A DNA stretch of 64,000 nucleotides from NCBI GenBank assembly GCA_944989445.1, contig CALYLW010000330.1:618001-682000 (forward strand), read 5' to 3'. Of this stretch, positions 32,081 through 47,000 are shown one piece after another (position 1 is the stretch's first letter; each line of letters begins with the position of its first letter). Position numbers and translations under genes: made by a program. Below the pieces are notes generated by a model. That model searched no databases. It worked only from the letters and a program-made list of their open reading frames with translations, and was not told the origin of the DNA. The stretch is from Ampullaceana balthica. Its lineage: Eukaryota; Mollusca; Gastropoda; Lymnaeidae.

Positions 32081-35000
32081 CTGAAAAGAAATTGAAAATT
32101 ATGTAAACATGTATTTGAAATTGAAGTACAACTTATTTATTTTGAATAAGTTGTCAATTGTCTTGATTTAAAAATGAGTAATTAATACAAACAGAAGCAA
32201 AAGATTCTTATTAGGATTTATTGTACGTAAAATTAAAACATTACATGTCAGTACATTTTCTTTCTTTCATATATACTGCTTATATCTTTAACATTTGATT
32301 TAAGTTTTTTTAAATTGAATTAACCATTTAAAGTAAGATGTGTTTCATTAATTTATAAATGGAAAATAAGAATTTACTTTCAGAAGTTAGGATTAAATAT
32401 ATGAACCCAAAAGCATTTCACATATTCTGTTTCCTAGAATTTTCTTAATACTATGGACATGGATAAATAAATGCTTATGATAATCACCACACATGCAAGC
32501 CATAACGCTACCTTTCAGAAGTGTCAATCTCTCTTGCAATGCCTTATTGGCTTTCTCATAAGTCTTGATCTCTGCTTCACCCTTTCTCACTGTTTTTACC
32601 AACTTTAAAATCACTTTCTTGGCCTAAGGAGTTAAAAAAAAACTTTGGATGATTGATAAATAAAACATCCATTGCAAACTATCTTTAAATTAGTTTGTGC
32701 TGTGGCGCCTGAGGCACCCCCTTTTTTTAAGGGTGCCTACGGCGCCCACCTTTTTCAAAAGCCCAACTAACTACTAACTTGTCCTTCTATGATAAATACG
32801 TAATATTAATCTTTCGTAAATGTACACAAAGTATTTTATAATAGGGTTTTTAATTTTTGTTGTTGTTTTTTTTGGTCAAAAGCCCAAGTAAATATGATAA
32901 ATACGAAATATTCCTGAAATGTACACAAAGTATGTATAATATTTTTTTTTACAGTGCTAATCACCACACGATTTTTAAAGTAATTTTAGAAAGCAGCGCA
33001 CCGAATTACTGCACCAAAAAAATAACTCTTTGAGTCAGTAAGCACTGTTTACAACACAAATGCTGACGTCATAGGTTCGTGTGTTAATCTGGAACCAAAA
33101 GGATTATGATTTTCAAGTCTATATTTTCAATTAGCGTTAGGCGTGAGGCAGTCAGCGATAATTGAGCGTAAATATATATATGATTAGGAAATATATGTTA
33201 ACATTATAATACAGAAATGAAATGTATGAATAACAATGTATGGGTTAAGAAATTTCAAGTTTCTTGTTAACAAACAGAATAAATTAATGGAAAAACACCA
33301 CTGTCTGATTACACTAATGAAAGAAGGATAACCCAAATGGTAATTGCACATAATTTATTTATTCAATTAATTCAAACATAAATTAGCAAATATAGCAAAA
33401 AATTTCTCGTCAAAACACAGGCAATAAAAGCAACTCCATATATATATTTTAAAAAAACCTAAGTCAAAAGAATCTCACCTCTATCAAGACATTTGCTTTG
33501 GACATTGAATGATCCTCAGAATATCCACACTCCCTAAGAACTTGCTGTTGAAGGTCATCAAAGAGGGCTCTTAATTTGGACCTTCTCATGCGTTCCCTAT
33601 TTTAATACAATAAATTTAAAAATTGAAACAGATAATAAAATACATTATTTTAAAGGTGGGTTTAGGGGGTTTTTAAATTATTTTTTTAAGACAGCTATAT
33701 AACAAATATAAACCATTGTACTCGAAAACAAAAAGTATTTGACAAATGTCAAAATCAGTTATTTTACACAAAAAAAGACTTTAAGAACACTTATAGTTTA
33801 ATAATAATAATAATAATAAAACATACTAATACATATAATTATACATGCACTCAATTTAAAGAATTCGTATCTTAATTAAAAAAATAAATAATACAGTCGA
33901 ACCCACTTAACTCGAGCCCGGTTAAATTGCCAACCCTATTAAGTCGACGTTTTTTATTGGAACCGCCAAATTCTCTTTGTCTTAGCATTTTCTCATCGGT
34001 TAATTCGATTCTTTTAAGTCGCCAAAACCTAATACCCCAAGCACAAAAGAGGGCCAAATTTGCAACTTAATGTTGGTTAGCTCGATCTCCGTCTGTTCGC
34101 CTAGCGATGCACTCTGGCATTTTTAGTTAAAAATAGCATCGACATCTTGCTTTCCTCGAGACTTCCGGCTATTGTGTGATTCTACGAGATTTCAATAAAA
34201 ATTACTGGATGTTTTTACTTGTTTCACTTTCATCCCGTGTGTGAATTAGTTTGACGTGTCTCCATGGAGTATATTCACCAGAGGTGCTCGAAAATCGCGT
34301 TAGCGGTCTTTAATTGTCATTATTTCGCAGTGCATTTTATATTATTATTAAACTTAATTTTATTTTCTGATGCATTAATCATTTTATTTTTTAAGATAAA
34401 CGAATATCTTTAGAAAAGAAAATGAAGGGTTTGTATCGAGAATCCACGGTGGTTTTTATTTTATTAAATAAAAAATTATTATTCTTTTAAAAGTTTGTTG
34501 TTGCTTTTTTACCAGTAAGATACGTGACTGTGACTAACACGGGCGTGACGGTGAAATCAAATCATTTTCTTAATATTCCAGTATATATATATAATATACA
34601 CGTCATCACTGTTGTAGGTCGAGTTCTGATAAGGAATGATGTTTTTAAAATTCGCTTAGTTGCCGAGGTCTAACACAGCGTGTTGTCAAGACCGCAATAG
34701 TTACTATTTATATTACAATTACAAGTTTCATTGACTGAGGAAATTCAAGTGCGGTCTCATAGTGACAGGTATCCTGTATGTCAAAAGCATTAAACTTAAA
34801 ATTACCATATTGATATGGTTTGTTTTTTTTAAATTCGCTGATTCAACGGGCATAGCAAATGCGAGCGGCGGTGACATGCCACGCCACAGGCGCCATGGGA
34901 CGAGGTGAGGCAAAAAATTTGACCTTAGTTTTAATGCATGCGCAGACAATTATAAACTGGTAACTAATTAAATGGAATCGAAACATGACCACAGACGTAA

Positions 35001-38000
35001 TCAAAGTCATTTACTTCGGCATAAAAAAAATATATATATAAAAATTCCCGACTAGTCATAACTTTTCCCGACTTTCAAGACCGAGAAAATATATTTTTAA
35101 AATTCCCGACTTTTTCCCGTTTTCCCGACTGAGTGGGAACCCTGATTATATTGAAACTGTCCTTAAAAACCAACGGTCTTAACAACCTTAGGAAAGAGTG
35201 AAGAAATATTAGGGTCCCGATATTCCGATACGATTAATCGTCCCATCACTAATTAACGCACATCACGTACATAAAGAAATTTCGAACACATGTTAATATT
35301 TTGCCGCCATATTGGTTTTCGTTTAACTCGATCATCGGTTATCTCGAAGCCATTTTTCATACCCCAAGGCCGTCGACTTAACCGGGTTCTACTGTAACAT
35401 GGATGGTACACATTAGCTACGTTTATCAGCTAGAGAACCATTTAATTGTCAATTCTGAAAATTATGTTTTAAAAGATGTATTTTGAATGCTTTAGTAATA
35501 AGAATATTATGAATGTGTAGTGGTAGAGAATTCCATTGTTTGGGGACACAAAAAGAGACATTTTGTAATCAATGCGTGCTTTAACAGGGAGCCTATTAAG
35601 TAGCAGAGTGAAAGGGTTTGTGTTTTTTTTTGTCTTAAGTACTAGCCTGGCAGCTAAGTTTTGAACTATTTGTAGTTTTTCGATGTATTGTTTTGGTGAA
35701 CCTGAAAGAAGACAGTTACAATAATCAAGACAGAGAACAAGAGCACAGAATAGGGTATTACTTGTACCAACTGTGAAACAGTGGTGGCCTCGCTGACCTG
35801 ACAGTTGGGGGGGGGTGTAAGCAGAGCAAGAGATAAAATTATTTGCAGATATGTTTTCAGAAATGATGTTGCCAAGATTCCTTGAGGTTGATGTAAACAG
35901 TATATTGGAACTAGCTACCTGAATAGAAGTGGCAAGAGACAAAGCAGAGGGTGATTTACTATTGTGAAAGAGGAGAGCTTCGGTTTTGTCATCACTCAGC
36001 TTCAGCTTGCTGAGAGTCTTTCAAGACTTGACCTCATCCATGCACTCCTACAAGACCTGAACAGTGGAGTCAATAAGAGAGGGATGGAGTGCGTTTACAT
36101 CTACATATCATCTGTGAAAGATTGCCTTTTAATTGCATGCTTTTCTAGCATAAGTAGTGGTCTGGTATACATTATTACTTACAATTTATTGTGATGTTCA
36201 AGCCTAACAAGATTTTTATCTCTTGTTTTTCTATGTGTTTTCCCAGACATTTGCTGCTCAGCCATCTGCAGACAAGACAAAATGCTGTACTGCAAACAAT
36301 GCATGTTTCATTAAAAAATGATATAGAGTTAACTACCTTGGCTTACAACAAATTTTGTAAACAATTTCATGGCTGGGCAGTGGCGTAGCGAGGGGGGGGC
36401 AGGGGGGGACACATGTCCCCGGGCGCCACGTTAGGGGGCGCCAAAATGAGTATTAAAACTCTTTATTTAATTTTATTTTGATGTAAACTAATGTATCCGA
36501 AATACTCTTGCAAGATTGAATTTAGGAGCTCCGAAAATATCTTCATTACAAATCAGTTGGCAACCATGATTTTGGCGCCCCCATTGAGCGTTAAGGCGCG
36601 CCATTCTACTCATAAATAAATGACACATCCACAATGAAGGATTGCTGATGGCGATTTAAAAAAAAACCTGTGAGTTGCTGGGAGTGAGAGTAGGGGAGCA
36701 GTAAGAGACAAAGGCGATTTTTTTAAATAGAACAAACAGAGACGACACTAAAAGCAACCAAAATGATCAAGACAAGAAAACGAAGTGACTTAAAGCAGTG
36801 GTTCTCAACCTGTGGTCCGTGAACTAGTGATCCGCGAAGATGTGCCTGGTGGTCCGCGAGCAAAGCATGAAATTTACTCACTGTATGATTCATCGAGAAA
36901 GACTAGCAAGTAAAAGAATTAAAGCAGACTTAAAATATATTTTTGATCTGGCCTAAATAGTTTTTAAATTTTATCAAGGCTCGTCCATTAAATTCTCGTT
37001 TCTTTGATTTCTTATGTTCGAATATGAATCTTGAACATTATCAGTTACTGATGAATACTGAAATTCGCTGGTTATCAGACTGTTTGAATTACGTGATGAC
37101 GTAAGAGAGTTTCTTGTAAAAAAAACTAAAAGCTTGTTGATCATTTGAACCATAGCTTATGGGTTGCTGTTCTGGCTTTCTTGGCTGAAACATTTGAAGA
37201 ACTCAATAAACTTAATTCAACTCGGCAAGGAAAGCAGAGACATTATATTACTCTCGGTGACAAAGTGTCTGCTTTTAAGAAAAAGCTCGATCTTTGGAAA
37301 AGAAGATTATTTCAAGGTAACTTTGAGATGTTTGATCAATTATACGAAATCACCGAGAAACCAGAAAATATTGAAAATAAATAAAGAACTTGATAAATTT
37401 GATTTCTGGTCATATTCAATCAATGCAGGGCCAATTTTAATTCTACTTTGGTGATTTTTAACGTTCAGTGGTTTTTCATGGGTTTCCAGTCCTAATCTCG
37501 CACACATTGACTCATCAAATAAAATTACCAACATCGTAATTAAACCAATTCATTGAACTGACTAGCGATACCACTTTGAATATGTTGCATCAGAAAGTGG
37601 GTTTAATGAAATTTTGGAGTACTCCGAGCTGTCTCAGATGGCTTTTAAAATACTTTTACCTTTGCAACTTTGTGAAAGTGGATTTTCTGCATTGCTTACA
37701 ATAAAAGCAAAACATCGTTCGTACTAAATAAACTAATATAGCAGTATTTTAATACAAACTACTGTTTATGACTTGAAGTTTTTTTATAGTTAGCAATTAG
37801 AATTAAATAAGAAGACTATGCGACTAATATAAATGAAATTTGTTCTTTACAAAAGAAAGCCATACAATATTGTTTTTGCAGCACGCAAAACGTAGCATAT
37901 TAGTATAGTTATACTAACTAGCATGTACACTACTTTTAGCTAGCAATAAACTTCTGTATAGAAGGAGCGTCTGCAACAGATAAGATTAACACAGTATAAA

Positions 38001-41000
38001 TATATTTCACTTTCCAGCTTGGCAGTAGCATAATTTTTAGTAGTGGTCCGTAGCAAAGACACTCATTTTTCCAGTGGTCCTTGAATCTCCAACGTTTAGG
38101 AACCACTGGCTTACAGAATGGTTAATTCGCGTCCCTTTGCTGCATGCTGTGACAATTTTTTAAAAATAAAATCGTATTTCCCCAATTCCACTGTGGAGGG
38201 AGTAAAGTGGGGGAGGGAGGGAAGGTCTCTCCTCTCACGGGCTTGTGTCGGTATGTCAAAGCAAGTTGGACTCCTTTTATATGAAACATCAGACACTGCC
38301 TCTCTTTTCTGTCTCTCTGTGATCAAACTTGATCAGTATGATCCACTGTTAGAAAAACACTTACAACGTGCCCGATAAAATCCAGGTGCAGTATCTTATT
38401 TATACCAGAAATCCAAAATGACTTTATCCACCTATTTTCATCGACTGTAAGGAAACAGCTGTTAGGTGAAATCAGAAAAAAACAAATACTACGGTATCTT
38501 ACTTGACTCAACACCCGATCTAAGACACCGGGAACAGCTTTCTCAAGTCATCTGATTTGTTGATGTGGATTTTCAAACTAAAAAAGAAACCATCAACGAA
38601 TCATTTTTAGGTTTTATCCAGATACATTCCAAAGCCACAATAAGCCTTGAAAGAGTTATCGTAAAGAAACTGTAATCTAATAACATACCTCTAGCCAACT
38701 ATCGGTCACAATGTTATGACAATGCTGCTGTAATGACTGGGAATATATCCTGCCTTCAACACCGAATATGTGCCAGAAATCACATAGTCATTGTTCGTCA
38801 ACTGTAACAACCACAGCTTAAACTTAGCAAGAGTACACTCAGCTAAACAGGATCCAGTTGTTATCACGTTTTTGGAACAGTTGAAAGTATAAATTTTTGT
38901 TTTCTCTCGTTCAAAAACTAGTTGGGAAGAATTAAAAAGAGTTGCGCCAATCATAATGAAGAGGGAGTCTGAAAAACGTTGGAGTGCACGATCAGAAGCT
39001 TTTAAAGCAATTTATGAAGGACTAGATGAACTGGTAGGGCTGTTGGAAAAAAATATCAGAACATAAAAATCTGACGCCTGACACCAGAAGTAATGCAGAA
39101 ATTTTGCTGGCAGGTATATTAAACTTTAAATCCCTATATAGTTTTTGTTAAATTTCTAGAACATCATACTTGGGGAAATTGATCGAGTCCAGAAACGGAT
39201 GTAGAATCCTACTGTGAATTTCAAGGAAGCAGCATGTGATCTTGAATCGCTTGAGCAAGACATTGTCAATATTCGGGATAATTTGAGAGAGGTTGCGGTA
39301 GATAATGAAAAGGAAGATGCAAAACTTGGGAGATCGAGGTTGACAGAAGGATTAGACTACATCGGAGGATGCTTGGAGAGATGCAGGACTTTCTGCAGAA
39401 GACGAAATTGCACGTGATATGAACAGCGTAATTGATAGCCTCCAACAGGAGATATCAATGCAGTTTTTACGTCTAAAATTGTAAACAACAAATTTGGATT
39501 TTTACTAGACGTCAAAACTATTCTCGCTGAGACAAATTTCGATACACTTCGTCAAAATTGCTTAGATTTTGCAAATTTCTTCGATACTGACGTCAATGGT
39601 CACGAATTGTGTACATAAATCAGAGACTGAAAAATGCAGCTCAGTTCCCTGACTGAAGTTCTAACGGAAACTCCTTTAGATCTTTTTGGTTTTATTGTTT
39701 TATATAGAGATGACGTATTTCCGAATCTGCACATTTCACTTCAAATACTTCTAACAATTGCTGTTTCAACTGAAAGCTGTGAGCGGTCCTTCAGCAAACT
39801 GAAGCTTATTTTGTCTTATTTACCTGCTTCAATGGGATGAGATCGTCTGAGTAATCTTGCACTCCTTAGCATCGAAAGAGATAAACTTGAGAATATTAAT
39901 TTTGACAACGCGATTGACGAGTTTGCGACATTAAAATCAAGGAGAATGAATTTGTTGTAGACTATGTCTAATTGTATAATTAGTAGAGTATTTTTGTTTT
40001 CAAATAAATTGTTTACAATCGTCTAGAGAATTATCAGTATGTATTCTATTTCATTAAAATACAGAAGCTTCGAAAATGAACTATATAAATTATTATAAAT
40101 CGCAAAATTTCACATTTTTATTGGGGGCTCAATGAGCCCCCAGAATTTTTCGGACAGACAAGGGGCGCTGATTGTGTGTCATGTCCCCGGGCGCACAGGA
40201 CCCTAGCTACGCCACTGTGGCTGGGGCCTGCAAGTTTTTAGATCTTTGAAATAAGATAACTATTTACACTTTCAAGAATTAAATATAAGACAATTAAATA
40301 TGATATTTCATTTGTAATTTAGTTATATCAGAAAGGAACTTAAGTTTTATTAGATCTTGACTGTTTTGATTTTTTGGTACAATTTGTAGTTTCAGTTTTA
40401 TTATGATTATCATCAAACTTTTAAAAATGAATGAAAGGTACAAACATAAAAGTATTTAAATAATTATAGTTCTCAAAGTGAAGTACATGTAATATGTTGA
40501 ACCAGTAACTTCAAGATGTAGGTCTGAGTCAATAATATTACCCAATTAATATTCAAACTCCTTCAAAAAGGTTTAAGGAAGTCTAAAAACATCTTTGTGA
40601 ATATATTCTCCAATCCTATAGACAATAACTAGGAAATAGACTAGCAGATTTGTATTTATTTGTATAATTTACAATATTTATTCTAACAATTGAATTGTCA
40701 TCATAGTACCAATTCTTTTACCGTGATGCACCAAACTTTTTTATTGGGCATCAGAAAGTTGGTTGAAATTGCTGTGCAAGATTAAGGTTTATCAATGGTA
40801 AGTAGCAGTCACTGATGACTTATTGGTGATGGGGTTGGTAAATGTATAAAATTTTCAGGTCAATGGACATTGTGAAGTTTGTCAAAATCATGATGCAATA
40901 AAGATGTCATGAAAGTTTAAGTGAAGGCCTTTTGCTGGTGTTCTTGAAGTGTACAAACTTTCAGACCAATCCAACATAAGCAAGTAGGTCAAATTTCAGA

Positions 41001-44000
41001 TGCAAGATTCCACCACTAAGGAATGTTAATATAAAGCTTTTTTTTTAAAAATGGATAGCCATTTTACTTTAATAATGAGTTTTACAATTTTTCAAAAATG
41101 TTTTCTATTTTACAGTATGCTTGTTAGAATCAGTCATACTGCAACTTTTTAATGGTTTTTAAAGTTACTAATACATTGTTGAAAATCTGAAAAACATGTT
41201 CAGATTTAACAAAAAAGCTAATAATAAACAATAATAAAGACAAAATAGGATATCTTTGGTTAAAAAGATATATCTGATGTGCCTGAGACAATTTATGTGT
41301 GAATATAGAAATAACTTTGGATCAACTCATAAGGGGCCATCCATATATTATGTATGCACAAAATTCTTATTTTCGTACCCCCCCCCCATTGCACCCCCTA
41401 CATTTTCGGAACCCCCTCCCCTATGCGTACATATAAATTCGCTCAAACAATTGAAAAATTAATTTTGAGCCAGATTCAAAAGCAATTGGTTTTACTCTTT
41501 GAAGCCGCCTATAAATGACGTCAGGCGCCTTTAAAAAAAAGGAGGCGGGTCAAACATTTTTGCCAATGTGTGACGAAGAAGAGGGGGTGTTTAAGAAATG
41601 TGACGTCACATCAAAATGCGCAATTTTAAATAAAGTTCCACTAAAATATTTGATTGCTTGCAATTTATTTAATGACGTTTTCAATGGATTCATACGTGTT
41701 ACGATATTTAGAGTGCAGTCTTACACTAAATACATACTTAAACTTAAAATGACAAAAAAGGGATTTGAAACATGCTAATTTTCAATTCGAAAATATTCCT
41801 TGGGGGGGGTTTCAAAGCTTTGGGGCAGTCCATTAATGACGTCACGCGATTTTGGTCGATTTTTACCCCCCCCCCATCACCTGTCGTCACAAAAAGTTAG
41901 ACCCCTCCTCCTATATGACGTCACAGAAATGCCCCCCCCCCATAAAAGCCATTTTTTATTTGAAAATTAGCATGTTTCAAATCACATTTTTGTCATTTAA
42001 GTTTTAAGTATGTATTTAGTGCACTCTAATAACATAACACGCATGAAGCCCATGTAAAACGTCATTAAAAAATTGTAAACAATCGAATATTTAAATGCAA
42101 CTTTTATTTAAAGTTACGCGTTTTGATGTGACGTCACATTTCTTAAACACCCCCCTCCCATTCGTCACAAATGGTCAACCCCCTTCCCCCTCTAGGTGCG
42201 TGACGTCAAACTGGAGAGGGGGGGGGTCTTTTGTAACGAAGTGTGATGAGGGGGGAGGGGTAAAAATCTACCAAAATCGTATGACGCCAACATTGACGGC
42301 CTCATTATGGTTTTTTGTAATATTGTGTTTTTCATGTTGAAATTATTGAAGAAATACAATAGAACATTCAAATTTTATTGTCTTGAACACTGTATAACAA
42401 AACTGATAAAATAGCACTACAAGCAGTGAAATCGCCGTCCCGTTGTGTATTTAAAACGGATAAGGCATCGGTGGGCAAAAGAGAAAATTCTACTAATTTC
42501 AAGAAATTGAAATATAAATCAGACGGATATATTTTAGTAATGTGTGAACGTTTGGTCGGAATCAAATGTTAATTACTTCGAAGTAATTAAAAGTTCACAA
42601 TTTCGTTTGCATTAAATTATAAAACATTATTGCATATCAGTCTTGACTCAGTCGGTCTCGAATGCCATTTGCAGCCAGAGTGGTTTACGTTACTAGGCTT
42701 AGTATTGCGCAAATTAAATTTCTTGTGCGTACGTACACATTCAGTCGAGACCCCCCCTCCCCCGTACGCATCCATACGCAAAATGCTGTTAATTTAAGAC
42801 CCCCCCCTCTTGTGCGTACGTAATATATGGATGACCACTAAGTTTTAATATGTCTTGTTATTTCTATTTTTAAACAATTGCAAAATATGTTTAAAATTTG
42901 CTTATTAGCCAGGTAAGTGAACTGACCAGTTTGTTCTCCTTAGCATACAAGCTGACATGATCATTTTCCAGGGCTCTTTCTGTCTTTTCTGCCTTTGTTT
43001 GAAAAGTCGCTGGGATGTCATTGTCTCCTACATCAACATCTTCCTGAAAAGTGGGAAGCTCTTTTATTTGGTAAGAGTATCTCTTCACATGTTATTCTTC
43101 TGTTAAGAAAATATTGAACTTTCCTTTATTCTTTATACCTTTCTTTGATATGTTTTTTTTGCTTGAAAGTCACAGTATACTTACTGTTTCTAAGCTTCAG
43201 ATTTTCACAACAATGTCATGCCAGGGACAAGACTAACGCAATTAACACAACTAACAACTCTACTGACATTAGCCCATATAGATATTGACTAGCAAAAAAA
43301 TAAATAAGCGATTAATTTCAAATTGAGATACTTAAATAAATTGATTTAAATGTGTTTTCTCACAGCATCAATTAAAAGTATGAGGGGCTATCCGTATGTT
43401 AAGTAAGTACAGTGAAAGGATGGTTAGTATCCAGTTTTTGTGCAAGGGGTTCAGACAATTGTTTACATCTGAGAAAATTTGAAAATTATAACTTAAAATT
43501 TAAAAGTTTTTTTGTGCTTGTGATGTTATGGTGAGCGACAGTGACAGGTTCATTTTGCAAGGAAGCAATAAAATTAACACTGAGATTTTATAACAAACAT
43601 TTGCAGACTGAATATCGGGAGAGAAATTAAAAAATACCAGATTCTTTGTTAAAAATGACCAATGAAAAAATAAAAATCTTGATACAAATTTTATGAATCT
43701 AGAATTTATCTAGAATACATTTAAAAGTTCTAAATAAAAACCAAAATGCAATAGAAAATTTTAAAAAAGTGGATTAGGGCCCCTAATCCCCTTGTTTAAA
43801 AAAAAATAATTTTAGGGGTTTGAATTATGGAATATGCAGGTGAGGGGGATGGGACAATTAATTAAATTTTTATTTTTTCACAATATATGGATAGCACCTT
43901 GAGATAATTAAAATGTAAACTTACTTCAGAGCTAAGCATTATTAGAAAATCATCAGTCGATGCAGTAGATATGGACGTAGATAAAACACTTTTGGGTCTG

Positions 44001-47000
44001 TCCACCAAACCAACAGGACTTGCAGCAGCTATGTGGAGATCAGATATGCTGCAGGCTGACACATTACTGTCTTCATCTACTATAAGAGAACTTTGAGCTG
44101 AGACTCGGGGTCTCTTATGATGCTGTGATAACTCTCCTAAAGAAGATGCATTTCTTTTAGAGCTTCCAGGAACAAAGTCACTCATCTGCTTAGCAGCAAT
44201 TAATGATAAGGGCAAACAAGTGGGTCCCAAGGGTTTTGATACAGCTTTGGTTGTTTTGGAGGGTATGGGAGCAATGATGCAGTCATCACTTTCATTCAGT
44301 TTTAAAGAAGCTGCTTGGATTTTGTCGCAAGGGGAGGTATCGACAGACGAGGTACAGAGATTTGTGTTTGCACCACATTCATCGGCACAATCTTTAGGAC
44401 AGGCCTTAACATCACTGATGGCATCTTTTCCAGTCTTAGACTCAACATTTAAACCTTGGAGCTCACGTGAAGGTAGCTTTGATGTGTAAGCATCAACTTC
44501 TATGGGAAGTTGGTTTAAATGACCAACTGGGGGTACTGAATTCTTGTCGTTTATTTCATTTCCTAAAGAATATTTAGAATTTGCTGATGTCTTCAAGTAT
44601 GCTATGTCACTGACATGTATTTGATCTTGATGTCTAGATGTTTGTGAACCAGCAGTATGGGAAGCCCCCTGCACTGAAGAAGATTGCTTGATTGAGGGAT
44701 TGATGATTTGTTCAGTCTGATTTTTAGAGTTTTGCAAAGCCTTTATGTGTGCAGCATCAAATACCATGATCATTTCATCATTGCTGTTGGGTGTCCTGTT
44801 ATGGATACTTTTGACAGTAGAGGATTGTAACACATTTTTATGTGGATTTAAAATGTTTGGTGGAATTAATGATCTGTTTTTGAAATCTGATGTCCCCTGA
44901 TGAGTCTCCTGTTTTTTATGAGGACCTGATAGGTGGGACTCCATTGGTTTGCTTTGAGCCTTGAGAAGAGATTGAGAAGCGAAGTGTTTGCTCCCACATA
45001 CAGGTAAGTTCACTTGCTGCCCAGGTTTTACTTTCATTTCTTTGTTGGCAAGTCTAATCAGTTGGTTCTCAGAAGGACCAACAATGACCTCTACCACTCT
45101 GTCTTTACCAGGAATTTTGACATACTTGACATCTTTAGGGCTGACCAGGACTTGAGTTACACCCCCTGAGGGTGGTTTGCTGCTATTTTCTCCCATGCCT
45201 ATGGCTGAAGCTCCACCTACACTCAGTTGCATAAATGAGCCTCTTCTCCTCACAGCATTCAGAGTTTGCGAGGCAAAACTTGCAGATGGTGAGTCATCAG
45301 GACAAAGAAACTGTGCTGAGTCTACACTAGACCTCCTGACACTGGTAACACTATTTGGCTTTAAATGAGGTTCACCTTTCACTACTAGACCAGAACTTTT
45401 CTGAGATGAGATGCACAAATTGCTGAGCCCTGATATACCAACACATGTTGAGCCGGCCTGGTCTGGTGAGCTACTGACGGCAGTGATTGGATGGGCACTT
45501 GTAGGGTTCAACTGTTCGCTAAGTTTTCGTTGTAAAGTTCCAAAAGTCTGTTTGACTCCCTTCTCTTTATTTGGGGAGGACTCGCTGAGATCAATAACCT
45601 GAGCTGGTACATCAGCCTGTTCTTTCTTCATGTGATCCCTACGTGTGATACGCACACGTATTGAATACATCTGGACAGGAAGCTTTGATCGCAGCTCAGG
45701 AGGTATAAGACTGGGCTGGTGAGCCTTGGGTAAGATTTCCACAACAAACTCACAAACGTTCATGGTACGGGGCTGGGGGTACTGGCCTCTTGTTAAACAC
45801 TGAGCCACTTTGCCTAAAATTTCTTTTTTGGCACCTTCCCAGTTACAATTGGCAGCAAATTCAAGAAGCTTGACCTCATCTTCTTCCTGGATGTCATCCT
45901 CACTGTGCTCCTGTGGACAGGGAGTGGACTTGGCTTTGAGACACACCATGGAAGTGTGCCAGCCATAATGTTGTCTTGTTTGTCCAAAGTAGCCACAGCA
46001 TTTGTCAGAACCATCTGCCTGTGCTGGTTTATGCCTTGGTGGGTTCAATGACTGAGCGGCGCTGCCAGCCAATTTGCCATGTTCAGAAGCCTGGGGGTTA
46101 CTTTTGGAACTCTCTGCTGCCATATCTTCCCACTGCGATGTCGTCAAATCATTCTGTGCAAGGGTTTTAACACAAGTTATTTTGGGGAGGGTCTCTTGAG
46201 GTTCATCATCAACATCGATTGATTGAAAGCCTTTAGTTTCCTGCTGGTCTGAGCCATTCTCATGTGTATTATTATCAGTGTTTGTCAAAGATCCCATCAA
46301 CATATCAGTGCTTACAGATACATTACTGCTTTTAGACTTTTTATCTCGAGGTGGGTAAAGATGTTTATAAGGTTGTGTTCTTGCACATGTTGAAGAGCTA
46401 AAAATTTCATTTGACAAAGGGTGACTTTTCCTCTTTCTGTCAAACAAGAATAAATAATAACAATCCATTAATAAAATTTGCCTACCTTTGCATAACAAGA
46501 TTTATTTGTAAAAATTATGTCCTCTAATTATATAAACATTGTCATTAATAAATTGCATTTTTTTTATGCCCTTTACGGCAGTGGTGTGGGGAATATGTTC
46601 TTCCTTTCCATGTTTTTTTTATTTCAATTAAAATTAACCTATACAATTTGTAAATAGATTTAAAAAAAATAAAAAAATTTAACTTATTTTCCTTGTATAA
46701 AAGTTGTCACAAATCAGGAAACTTTCATGGATATTGTTATTTCAACAAATAGTATTTTTGATTTTTTTACAACAATGAAAAAGTATTCTATTCTAAAAAT
46801 ATTATTCTTGCTTAAAGTCAAAGAAGTTTTTTTAAAAACCTTGTAGCAACAAACCTTTTATGAGCCGAAGGTTCCAAGTTAAGCAAGGTTTGCCTGACAT
46901 CATCAAGAACAAATGTTGGCGTAGCCACCTTTTGATTGTTTTGCAACTGCTGATAAAATGTTAAGTTATCTTTAATTAAAAAATGTATGCCCAAATGTAA

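Larger units (their letters stand above)
36378..40217 (+). mobile_element. Full-length hAT transposon, perfect target duplication, degenerate
   Basis: The ends cagtggcgtagcgagg and ctagctacgccactg are inverted repeats. Both sides carry tggctggg (36370-36377 and 40218-40225). A decayed transposase (38320-39962) lies within. The ggggcgccaaaat subterminal blocks match the family's other copy. It is split by a second hAT at 36796-38108. It lies in the large intron before the MGA bHLH exon. Confidence 0.92.

Noticed and set aside
36370..40225. hAT transposase as a domesticated host gene
   Set aside because: Frames are broken by many stops and the element still has its ends and duplication, so it is a decayed transposon rather than an exapted gene.
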